From positions 4,210,638-4,274,637 of the forward strand of contig JACSVZ010000004.1 of assembly GCA_014706295.1 (NCBI GenBank): a stretch of 64,000 nt of DNA, given 5' to 3'. The notes below the pieces were generated by a model. It ran no database searches and was not told where the DNA came from. It saw only the letters and a list, made by a program, of their open reading frames with translations. The position numbers and the translations under genes are program-made. Position 1 is the stretch's first letter. Each line of letters begins with the position of its first letter. This DNA is from Lycocorax pyrrhopterus obiensis (lineage: Eukaryota > Chordata > Aves > Passeriformes > Paradisaeidae). Below, piece after piece: positions 25,599-35,328 of this stretch.

Positions 25599-25783
25599 GT
25601 TATCACAGAACATGACCACCATTCATGATTGGTCCAGCCTTGGCCAGCAGTGGGTCCATCCTGGAGCCAGCTGGCATTGGCTCTGCCAGACATGGAGGAA
25701 GCTTCTAGCAGCTTCTACAGAAGCCACACCTGTAGCCCAACTCGCCACCTTCCCCCAAAAAATGGCAATACAAGTCCAATACA

Positions 25784-25788
25784 GTTGG
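25784..25788. repeat. Right target-site duplication (gttgg) of family A LTR
   Basis: This is the 5-bp copy immediately after the CA terminus at 25783. It matches 24095-24099 exactly. Confidence 0.88.
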
Positions 25789-27074
25789 CTACAGTGAGCA
25801 CTTGCATAGCCAGCCTCAAACAGAGCCAAATCCCTTGGTAGTTGTAGGTAGTTGCAGTGGACCCCACCGTCAGCCCTGCACCTTCTCCAGTGAGTAGAGG
25901 GAAGCAGGCTCTGCCAGAGGATCAGCCTGTCTGCTGCAGGGGACCCCACAAATATCTTTTACCACTGAAGGTGGCAACTGTACAGCTGGGTCAGCCGTAT
26001 CCCATTAATCAGGCAATATCCAGTGATACTGTCCCAGAGTAGTCATACCACACAGGCTTTTTAATGCTAACCCAGAATTTTATTCCCTGCCTTTCACAAG
26101 AACTGACAATCATCCCACAGACAAGTTTCCTAAATGAAGTTACTGTTAGAGCAAATTCCAATGAATTATTTAGGTAGACACTGAATGCCTAAGGACAAAA
26201 TTGTGCCTCCAAATAATACTAGGTATCTTCCAAATAGAGCTGAAAGATTCCCCTCGTATCTAAAGCTCTGCATCTGACTATCTGTAAGGCCACCCCCAGT
26301 TGAAAACTCTCAAAAACTCTCTGGAAGCTCTAGAAAAAAAACCAGCAGACATATTTTTCCAGATTTGTAATGATAATTTGCTGCATGAAAGATAATATCT
26401 ACAGATCCAAAGAGCGCCTGGCATCATTGTGCTACAGCAGTTAAGAATTCACCTTCAGGATAAAGCCTAAAGTGAAAGACCTCACCATCATTCCAAAATG
26501 ACAAGTATTTGTTGCGTGGCCACGTCACAGTACTAATCATTACATGTATAATAATTACACTGGTTTTGTCTCTCTTATTGTCTCCTAAGCAATAGGGCTT
26601 TGTCCTGCCTTGCCCAGGCTCCTAATCTCATAGGGTTTCTTGCCTACCTCTTTCCTTCCAGTCACTGTCCATAATTTCTTGTGTTATATTTCCATGGAAA
26701 AATGCTGCCATATGACCCAGGAGCAGCCGGTGAAGTGGTTTCTGTGAGACATCAATAAATAAATAAATCACTAATCTTATTCCATTTGTGACCCCATTGT
26801 ACCAAGATCTCCATGATTAAAAAATTTGCTTTAGCAAGTGGTATCACTGTTTATCTTTATTGAGGACATAACCCAAAATGGGTAAGATCTTCCATCTTTC
26901 ATACAAACAAAATATTAGCACCGCTATTATTTATTGCTAGCTGTAGTCTATGCTTCACAGTGCTACGCTTTATGTACATCAGGGCTGGTTTTGCTCAAAA
27001 CAGGAGCAGAACTTTTCATGTGTGGTACAGCGTGAAAAGATCTTGGAGAGATAGTAAAGGTGTTTTGAAAATTT
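25789..27074. other. Unassigned spacer between the two family A LTRs
   Basis: This holds about 1.3 kb. The first 250 bp are moderately GC-rich (about 25860-25960) and the rest is AT-rich with an AAAT microsatellite. It contains no retroviral gene, so the flanking LTRs do not bound a provirus, as their opposite orientations also show. Confidence 0.55.
26754..26768. repeat. AAAT tetranucleotide repeat
   Basis: Nearly four uninterrupted AAAT units form a short simple repeat. Confidence 0.8.
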
Positions 27075-27079
27075 CCATG
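27075..27079. repeat. Left target-site duplication (ccatg)
   Basis: This 5-bp copy abuts TGTGTTGG at 27080 and is identical to 28303-28307. Confidence 0.88.
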
Positions 27080-27260
27080 TGTGTTGGTTTTGCATGGCCT
27101 GGTTTTTGGTAGTGGGGGGACCACAGAGGTGGCTTCTGTGAGAAGCTGCTGGAAGCTTCTACTATGTCCAGCAGAGCCAATCCCTGATGGCTCTGAAGAT
27201 GGACATGCTGATGGCCAAGGCTGGGCCAATTAGAGATGATGGTAACGCCTCTGTGATAAC

Positions 27261-27269
27261 ATATTTAAG
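27261..27269 (+). promoter_or_regulatory. TATA-like box of family A LTR
   Basis: The word atatttaag follows tgataac, as in the reverse-complemented sibling LTR. It is a likely core promoter of the former provirus, inferred from conservation between the two copies and from its position upstream of the polyadenylation signal. Confidence 0.5.
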
Positions 27270-27466
27270 ACGAAAATCAAAACAAAGAGGGGCAGAGGTT
27301 TTTTTCCTAGCCAGAGAAGAGGAGGAGGTGAGAACATGTGAGGGAAACAACATGGAGACACCAAGGTCAGTGGAGAAGGAGGGGGAGGAGGTGCTCCAGG
27401 TGCCGGAGCCGAGATTCCTCTGCAGGCTGTGGTGGTGACCATGGTGAAGCAGCTGTGCCCCTGCAA

Positions 27467-27714
27467 CCCGTGGGGATCCATGGGGATGCAGAGATCCACC
27501 TGCAGCCCGTGGGGATCCACGGGGGATGCAGAGATCCACCCGCAGCCCGTGGGGATCCACGGGGGATGCAGAGATCCACCCCCACCCCGTGGGGATCCAC
27601 GGGGGATGCAGAGATCCACCCACAGCCCGTGGGGATCCACGGGGGATGCAGAGATCCACCCGCAGCCCGTGGGGATCCACGGGAGATGCAGAGATCCACC
27701 CACAGCCCGTGGGG
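27467..27714. repeat. 40-bp tandem array, six units plus a partial
   Basis: Units start with cccgtgggg at 27467, 27506, 27546, 27586, 27626 and 27666, with a partial unit at 27706. The first unit is 39 bp and the rest 40 bp. Each contains an imperfect palindrome around ggatcc (ccgtggggatccacgg) followed by gatgcagagatccacc. Units differ by only a few bases, mainly around cgcag/cacag/cccac. Because 40 is not divisible by three, each forward frame reads through all three phases, which makes spuriously long open frames on both strands. The sibling LTR has a single equivalent unit at 25369-25405. Confidence 0.93.
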
Positions 27715-28117
27715 GAGGTGCTCACACTGGAGTGGTTGGATGCCTGGAGGAGGCTGTGCTCCAGTGGGAGTCCTGGTGGAGAGGGAGGGCCCCTGCTTGC
27801 AGGCTGGAGCAGCCTGTCCTTGGAGGACTGCATCCCATGGAAGAGTGACCCACGCGGCAGCAGGTTTGGAAGGACTGCTGCTCGTGAGATTGGAGCCATG
27901 GAGAAGGAACTGTCTCCTGTGGGAGAGACCCCAGGTCTCACAGGGGAAGGACTCCTCTCCCTGCACAGCAGCAGCAGAACTTGGGTGCTGACCTGACCAA
28001 AACCCCCATGCCCTTTCTCCCTGCACAGTCGGTGGGAAGGAGGGAAGGGTTGGGGGAAGAAAAGGTGTTTTTAAGGGCTTATTTTACTTCTCTTTTTCGT
28101 CCTCTGATTTTGTTAGT

Positions 28118-28123
28118 AATAAA
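28118..28123 (+). terminator. LTR polyadenylation signal (AATAAA)
   Basis: A canonical AATAAA lies in the 3' part of the LTR, about 180 bp before its end. It corresponds to the minus-strand signal at 25158-25163 in the sibling copy. Confidence 0.6.
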
Positions 28124-28302
28124 TTCACTTTGTACCTCTAGGCTGAGCCTTTTTTGCCCTTGCAGTGTTTTCTCCCAGTCCTTATCTCAACTCATGAAGC
28201 CTTCATCAAATTTTTCCCTCTCCTCTGCCCAGCTGTGGCAGGGGAGGGTGAGTGAGCGACTTTCATGGGTGCCTGGCATTTGGCCAGCATCAAACCACAA
28301 CA

Positions 28303-28307
28303 CCATG
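28303..28307. repeat. Right target-site duplication (ccatg)
   Basis: This 5-bp copy abuts CACAACA ending at 28302 and is identical to 27075-27079. Confidence 0.88.
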
Positions 28308-30390
28308 TGAAAGAAAAAAGAAGGAGAATCTGAAACAAGATTTTAATTTATGAATTGCTACAACAGATGATTCTGTATTTCATCATTTTATGCATAGTAT
28401 TTTTTGCCCTTACTTATTTCTTTCACTCTTAAACTGCTTTTCCTTAGACCCCACCTGAACTCCCTGAAGTCAATCCCTTCCAGCCCATGCCAACAAATAT
28501 AAATGGAGTTGTGCACACTGAAAACAAGAAATGAAGGTGTGCAAATAGTCACAGTAAGAAGCACTCATTGAAATCTTCTGAGAGCACTACTCTGATGCTG
28601 AATGCACTCAAAAACATGGGAGTCTTTTTCTATTTAAGAAAATCAGCAGTATTAGAAGATAATAATGATGTTTTAAATGAGAACTACATATATCTATGAA
28701 TACATCTGGGATGTTTTGTTTTTTTACCTGTACCTCTATCAACTGAAATACAAACCTACGTGTCTATGGTAGGCAGTCATGTGAAATGCAGTCGTTTTGT
28801 CTTCAAAATACTGAAGGAGTCACTAAAATTGCCCTAACATCATAATTCATCAGGTTATTCAGATGTCTGTTTATAGGAAAAAGAATTTAAACATAGCTAT
28901 ATTTTGATATTTTAAAAAATTTAAAAGTTAATTGAAATTAATAGAAGGAATCAAAGAAAATAAAATCCTTGTATAAATTCTGATATCACTGCTGCTTTGG
29001 TTTAAAATCAGATCTTATGTGCCAACTATTTTCCTGTGTCTGCAGAAGGACTGATGGCGCTGTTAAGGGGAGGTGTGCCAATTTTAAGGAATAAAGTCTT
29101 GTACTCCAGATGTGCCAAACATTTCCATTTTCTTCCTACATCTAATTCACTATTCAACAAAAAAAATTGTCTTCCATAAAAACTACTCCCAAAACCTTCA
29201 TACCCTAAATACTTATCTTTGGATAGGATTAATTCTTTTTTTCGGAGTTGCTGCTACTCTTTGCACTGACTAGAGAGACTCAAACCAAATTGCTTAGACA
29301 GCTTTTAAATAGCTAAAGCTGGAGCAATAAATCCCACCCAGAACTGAGGAAAAGGTCAAATCCAACTAGTAACCAAGGACAGCAGCATCACCACTACAAA
29401 TAAACACAATTAAAAAAAAATATGTACAAACAGGGAATGCCACTATGCATTCTGCTTATATAGCCCTCAGGCTACTCTATTTCAGCATTTAAACCCAAAA
29501 TGGATCGCTGCAGGAAATCTTACTTTTGTAGTTGGACAACAGAGGAGAAGAGCAAGGAGATGTTTTCAAAGGCAAAACCAGGAGTTAAACAGTTTTTTCC
29601 CACCAACTTCCAACAAGAGCAGAGCTTCTCACTGGAACTGAGAAAGGCCTGACTGGAGATGTCCAACAGAGTGACTGCAGGGCCCAGTCCCCCACAACAC
29701 ACATGCACAAAAAAGCAGCAGAGATCAAGGGCATCCTTGTCCTCCTCTGGACAATAGTGAGCAAGTCATTCTTTTTAAATCCCTCTCAAAGGAGTCTGCC
29801 AAAGGAAATGTCTGAGACAGAGCAAGAAAATAAACTAGTTCTCCCCTGCCCTACCACAAGGCCTTGTTTACCAGATCATCGCCCTTCATCCCCCTCCACA
29901 CCCTCCTTATTTGCTTACTTTTCTCATAATTATATTGGGATTTTTAATTCCAAACCATGGAAACTGAAGATGTGTCTGTGTGCATATGTGCAACACTTGC
30001 ACATTCAGTCCTGTACCAAAAACCCAGCCAATGTCATCCATGATTAAGAGTTATCAAAAAGTATAGCTGCTTCAGTGGTAAATAATGCTGATAACTTCAA
30101 CCCTACTTTGGTAGCTCTGCTGATAAAAATCATTTCCCTGGCTCCAGTGATCCAGTCCATAATTCCTTGCAGGACAACAGCAAATAAGAAACAAACATAA
30201 AAAACATAGAAGATGTTAAAACAGTTTTAGAGGACTGAGGAAAACAGAAGTGGCAATCTCGTGTGCCTTCGTACCATCACATCAATCAAACTTGGTAAAA
30301 AAATCCAGTTACAGAAACATGACTCTTACATTATGCTTTTGGGATATAAACCTTCCCACAGAAGAAGCTGAATTAAGTCCAGAGCAGCCT

Positions 30391-30436
30391 TTTATTATTA
30401 TTGTTATTATTATTATTGTTATTATTATTATTATTT
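30391..30436. repeat. TTA trinucleotide microsatellite
   Basis: About 15 TTA/ATT units have two TTG interruptions. On the plus strand it encodes only isoleucine-rich nonsense in the 72-codon frame at 30250-30468. Confidence 0.9.
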
Positions 30437-31849
30437 TGGTTAATATTATGTTTTTCTACTGCCTGTAAGAAACAGTAGCTGAGATGACTATGCCATTGTC
30501 AAAGTCAATGCCATTCACAGGATGTGGGGTAGGCACAGTGGGATGTAGGATTCAGTGCCCCGCCTGGAACAGATGATGCCCAGGGACACTGAGTAAAGGT
30601 TAACGCAATAAACAGGAGGCAAAAGACAATTGAGGGTAAAGAAGTTCTGTAGGAAGTAGATCAGAAAACAGAGTAATTACAGGAAATGTTCTGGATACAA
30701 TATGAAATGTTTATCTTTCTGGTTCTTCTCATGTGCCCGTATAGCTCTGGACCAGCACCCTTTGGTTTAGATACTGTTTAGAGCACAATGATGAAAGCAG
30801 CTGGTGTAAACTCTAGCCTTGAAACAGTTATCACATGTAAGCAGCTAAAAAAATGGCATTTAAAAGAGAGGCAGAGTAGGACTGTTACAGGCACAGTATA
30901 ACTAGCCATGGTTTGAAAACTGCTTCATGTTTGTGATCTCACTGGAGATATTAGTGCAATAATGTTAATAAAAGAGCCATTAGGAATTGCTGACTGAAAG
31001 TACACAGCCATGTGTTTTCCTGCTTCTGTTGAGGCAATCACAGCTGAAGAAGGTCCTTTCCTGCTACACACACGGTCCCTGTCTGTAGATGGGAAAGCAG
31101 CCACACAGGACCAAACTTATGTGACCTTTTTTGAAGTATTTTACTGGTAACATTTTCTAGGGCCTGATCTAGCCCCTAAATAGACAGTAGGTAATTACCA
31201 AAAGATACTGGAAAATAGAGGCCCTTACATATGTTTATAAAGGTATTTTCGTAAATCAAAGCATACTCTAAAAATCTTGGTCCTTTAGCAATGGTTTTGA
31301 ATGAAAAGCCCAGGCTTCCCCAGGTGTCTGCATGTTCATATGTGTTGAATTTGGACTGACATTATTACTACATACGTATGAACACACATACTTAAGAGAG
31401 TCCTGATTCTGACTCTATTTTCTTTACACCACAGGAACAAATTTTTCCCTCAGTGATGCTGGTGTAACACTGAAGTGCCTCAGTCAGCTACAGTGGGCAT
31501 GTACTGTTGTCATTATCAGTACAATGCAGGGAAAATATATAGTGAAATGCTAGAGAATTTATTAGTTTATTTATTGATGTGCTAGCTAGGGGACCCAAGA
31601 GTATCATGAGTGCTGGTATGGAGTCAACACCTTTCCGTAACAGCACGGTGAACAAGGAAATTCCTGGTTGTTAAACAGCCTACATCTGCAATAGCAGACT
31701 AAAGCAATCTCTCAAGTAAATGTATTCCTTGATCCAAAAAGACACATTTCACATCCTATGAATCAATTGTCTTCACTCTCCAAACACAAACGACTGTGTC
31801 CTACACTCATTTACAGTAGCGTTAATCCAAAATAACGCCACCAAGTCAG

Positions 31850-32015
31850 TTGAGGTACTCCAGATTCACACTGGTGTGAGTGAGAGCATTTGGCACCCAG
31901 TACTTATGGTTATAGACCCTCAGCTGGTGGAGATCGTCACAGTTCTTTCAAGTCAGTGCCTCTGAAATTAATGTAGTTACGCTGATTTACACCAGGTGAG
32001 GATCTGCCTTGTGGT
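31850..32015. repeat. Possible ancient amniote interspersed repeat
   Basis: Words such as cactggtgtgagtgagagca (31871-31890) and gatttacaccaggtgaggat (31983-32002) resemble a repeat widely seen in turtle, crocodilian and bird DNA, recognisable by 'tttacaccagctgagga'-type sequence. The match is from memory, diverged, and without clear ends or strand, so the call is weak. Confidence 0.3.
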
Positions 32016-34384
32016 TTCTGGCTTTAAATTCTCTTCCTGTCAGCCGTCTCATTTCAAAATGGTTTCAATAGACAACTCCTAGCCAGAATTTCCTCTGCTA
32101 TTTATAGGATTATCTCAAGAGTTTCTATGATAATCCTCATATTTCCATCTTTATATCAGAGCCTTTTTCAGGATTGTATTACAGCCAAACTATTCACATA
32201 TCCAGATGACACCATTCCTTCCTCCTCTTTTCCCTTCCCTATTTGGGATGATTATACGGAGGGGAAATATCTCTCACAGCCAGATCTTCAGATGGCATAA
32301 ATCAGCATAAAATTGACATTAGTGATTTACATCATTTAGCAATATAGAATAAAAGACAAAAAGAAAAAAGAAAAAAAATAGTTTTTACCAATGCAGTTTA
32401 AAATTAGTAACAGGTCTTTAATACTGAAAGAATATTAAAATGTAACCCATATGTACACCTTTGATGTGTGTTTTATGGGCTCAGCTAGGCATCATTTACA
32501 GCTTGGAATGACAAAGCTTCTTGCTGTTTTGTTCCATAAAATCCTCAGCAATTCTGCCCCTAAATACTCCATACTTATTCAACCTACTTCACTTCAAGTG
32601 TACTTAAAACATACCACCAAGGGCTTTCACAAACAAAACCTGTTCTGTTGATTTCACATGTTCTTTTCATCCAGCTAAATGTTAAATTCAACCTGTTGAA
32701 ATAGGTCAGGTTTAACAGAATTTAAGCGTGCTATACAAAAGTGCCACAGGGGATCTATAGACCTCAATTGTCATTGACACTCCAGAAATCTTGCAGTAAA
32801 AATTTACCATACAATTTGCCATTGATCCATACAGACTTCTCTTATCTGTAATTTCCTGGTATCCGTGTCCACTTAGAAATACTTTCATTTCTCTTTTGGA
32901 GAGCTAGATTTCCTCTGTGCTATGCCCTTGTAAACTAGCAGATACCTGCTCACCTCTGATACTCTACACAAAGATCTTAATTAATAAAACAATCCAGATC
33001 AGAAGAGAGCTGCACATACAGCAGGGAGAGTTGAAAAACAGAATTCCCTGCAGGGACAGACTCAGAGTCTGGAAAACCCTTCCGAGAATCAAAGCAATCT
33101 GCATCACAAGCACATTTTCCCAGTACAGAAGTGCTTGCAGGAACTGGCAGTTTCTACAAGTATATAAGCAAAAACAAAAGAGGTAAAGCTGACTATTGTG
33201 ATTTCCACTTCTTAGACTTGATGTCTTGACACAGTCTTCTGGGGGAGATCTGATAGCCAGTGGCAGAGACTACGTATGTAGGAGAAGCTGTGCATTACTG
33301 AGGGCAATATTGAATACAGGCTCTTCAATCCAGCTCTCACAGGTTGAAAAATAAAAGCCTTTCCCCCTCCATCACCACCCACACACTTTTTTTCCCCAGG
33401 GCCAAAAGGGTTGGAGTAACATTAGGCACTCCTGGCCTGGAAATTAGCTGTTTTATGTTTGTGGGGGTGAGGGGTTTGCAGAAGGGCAGATCTTATTTCA
33501 AATAAATGTTTCCTCCTTTCATTTCCCTTCACCTTCCACATGAGATAGCAAAAGGATATCAGTATCCAAAGCTGATGTCAAAGATTTAATTTTGTACAGT
33601 TTATACTACTTGAAATCAGGTTATTGCTTTATCTTTATAGAGATGAATCCAAATTGAAAACAGAGAAACTGGAGGAACCTGTGGATGCCAGATTCACAAC
33701 TGCAGGCATTTAAGTGAGAATAGCATGTTTTCACACTCTTAGTTTCTTATTCAGCCTAAGGAGTGGTGAATCAGTACATGCAGAAGTCCAGTGAGGCTGA
33801 CAAGCAATGGCTACTAAATTCCTATAAGAAAGCTAACCATCTTCCATCTTTCTGCTGCTCCATCTCAGGTGTAAATTCATTTCATCTGCTGGGCCAGAAG
33901 TCACTCATTCTGTTGACCTGGCTGGAGTTAGACCAGGAATAATTTCGCTGTAAGTAAGGAATGACACACAGTAATATTATTTCAGGGTGTAACTTCTGGC
34001 TATGATTGCTTTTTAAAAAATCTGTCAGACTAGTCAATAACAACACTAAATTCAATCTCATTTCAGGTAAAGTAAGGACACGCAACACTGTATAAGATGT
34101 ACGTACTTTGTTTGCAAGCTGCCGCTCTTCAGATACTGTCATGTAGCTAGACCACTAATTTAGCTAATGGGTTATTAAAGATCCAATAAGGAAGATGGGC
34201 AAGACAGAGGATAATATTACTATACTGCTCTCTCTGAAGTGTTTCAGTCAAAACAGTTAGCCAGGGAAGAAATCCCCAAGAATCTCTGTGAATTATAACA
34301 AATTTAGCTTGGTAAGAGTCTAGGCTGGAATTTGTGAAATGTATCTAATTTTGATATAACTTTTTCTCTCTGAAAACTCTGCAA

Positions 34385-34460
34385 GTAAAATCTTGTTCCC
34401 ACTTAAGTTAAACAGACACTGACATCAATGGAGTGAAGACTTCATCTTGCGATAAAAACC
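34385..34460. repeat. Possible ancient repeat trace
   Basis: The segment gtaaaatcttgttcccactt (34385-34404) followed by catcaatggagtgaagactt (34423-34442) resembles the 'cccactgaagtcaatggag' type of old amniote repeat. It is short and diverged, and only suggestive. Confidence 0.25.
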
Positions 34461-34659
34461 AGAGGTAAACCGGTAAGCAATTCTGTTAAAATCCCATTCA
34501 TAAAGTTCAAGAATCAAGTAAAAACGTTCCTTTCTCTTAATCTAGAGCTATTCCTTGGAAATACACACTCAAATGGCTATGACTAGGTAATAAATACCGT
34601 TCCTGCCTGGCTCCATGAATGCACAGGCAGGTTCAGTATTGTAGATCAGTAGCAAAGAG

Positions 34660-34920
34660 GCGGGAAGGGAATTTGCTTTTCCTTCATTTCGAGAGTTTAT
34701 TACATCTTCACCCTCCAAGAGCAGGCAAGCAAATACAGAGAACAATGGCTCGCTCAGGGTTTTTCCCGGGGCTGGGGGAAAGGCAGGATTAGGGAATGGG
34801 GACCAATGGGAGAGCCCCGGGGCAGTGACGAGGCTAAAAGCCAACCGGGGAATTCAAACCAGGACAGATCACACCAAAGGGCAGTGAACTCCAGAGGAGC
34901 CCGCTCCGATCAACCCCAAC
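34660..34920. promoter_or_regulatory. Mildly CpG-enriched patch with a CCAAT word
   Basis: Around ten CpGs fall within 260 bp of otherwise CpG-poor DNA. There are two cccgggg-type words, a CCAAT at 34803-34807 and a short gacgagg element. It might be a weak promoter or enhancer, or the decayed remains of an old repeat. No adjoining first exon could be identified on either strand. Confidence 0.2.
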
Positions 34921-35274
34921 ACTAAGGCATGTTCACTGGCTCCCACAACTAGGTAGTATAAGAATTCGTTTTCTATCACTGAGTGCATAATTCTTAACAA
35001 ATGTTAAATCTTAAGTTTTAAGCTGGCTGTTTCTCTCTACTGGTGACAAAAAGCTGTCTGCAAGCATTCAGCTCCTGCCACTTACTCTGGCAGGAGGCAA
35101 CTGCAGATGAAAAGTACATGGTATTCTTTCTGCTCTCTGACTGAATAAGCAGAAAAGTACCTTAACACAAAACCTAAATCTAAATTAGATAGTTAGAACT
35201 GACCTCTCCATTTATTAAACATGGAGCCTGGGACAGTCAGCCTTTGACTTTTGGTACCACAAGATTTCTGCAGG

Positions 35275-35328
35275 AACTTAAGGAAAATTTATCCTTAATT
35301 TTTTTTAACTTAAGGAAAATTTATCCTT
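35275..35328. repeat. 22-bp perfect direct repeat, period 32 bp
   Basis: A 22-bp word starting aacttaaggaaaatt and ending tatcctt occurs at 35275-35296 and 35307-35328, separated by a T-rich 10-bp spacer. Each copy holds an imperfect inverted repeat (aagga...tcctt). A recent local duplication is the simplest explanation. Confidence 0.9.

Larger units (their letters stand above)
24100..25783 (-). mobile_element. Solo LTR of an avian endogenous retrovirus, family A, interrupted
   Basis: This solo long terminal repeat lies on the minus strand. Plus-strand ends are TGTAGTGGGTTG (24100) and CCAATACA (ending 25783), giving the TG...CA termini of retroviral LTRs. The perfect 5-bp target-site duplication gttgg lies at 24095-24099 and 25784-25788. 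A second LTR has inserted at 24236-25104; without it and its duplicated 5 bp the host LTR would be about 810 bp. Minus-strand landmarks are a TATA-like box (25590-25598) and a polyadenylation signal (25158-25163). It shares these and much flanking sequence with the plus-strand copy at 27080-28302. No primer-binding site, gag, pol or env remains, consistent with LTR-LTR recombination that removed the provirus. Five-bp duplications fit ERVL-type and some ERV1-type elements; I give no family name because it cannot be checked here. Confidence 0.9.
27080..28302 (+). mobile_element. Solo LTR of family A, with internal tandem array
   Basis: This 1223-bp plus-strand LTR has ends TGTGTTGGTTTTGC (27080) and AAACCACAACA (ending 28302), flanked by a perfect 5-bp duplication ccatg at 27075-27079 and 28303-28307. 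Order of landmarks: a U3 segment with gtggcttctgtgagaagctg; a TATA-like atatttaag (27261-27269); a segment with gtgagaacatgtgaggg; a 40-bp tandem array (27467-27714); a polyadenylation signal (28118-28123); and a U5 end matching the rc of 24100-24230. It is the same family as the minus-strand LTR at 24100-25783 but longer, largely because of the array. No internal proviral sequence adjoins either end. Long open frames on both strands here (259, 219 and 217 codons) arise from the array and GC-rich composition and are not genes. Confidence 0.92.

Noticed and set aside
25261..25797. 178-codon plus-strand frame
   Set aside because: It is antisense to the minus-strand LTR and consists of Cys/Trp/Leu-rich read-through with no domain.
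27162..28026. Long open frames on both strands (259, 219, 217, 157, 156 and 139 codons)
   Set aside because: They are read-through of the 40-bp tandem array and the GC-rich LTR in several frames. The protein repeats (for example GSPRAAGGSLHP-like units) come from the DNA array, and no retroviral or host domain is present.
24100..28302. A provirus bounded by the two family A LTRs
   Set aside because: The LTRs are in opposite orientation, have different target duplications, and the spacer contains no gag, pol or env-like sequence.
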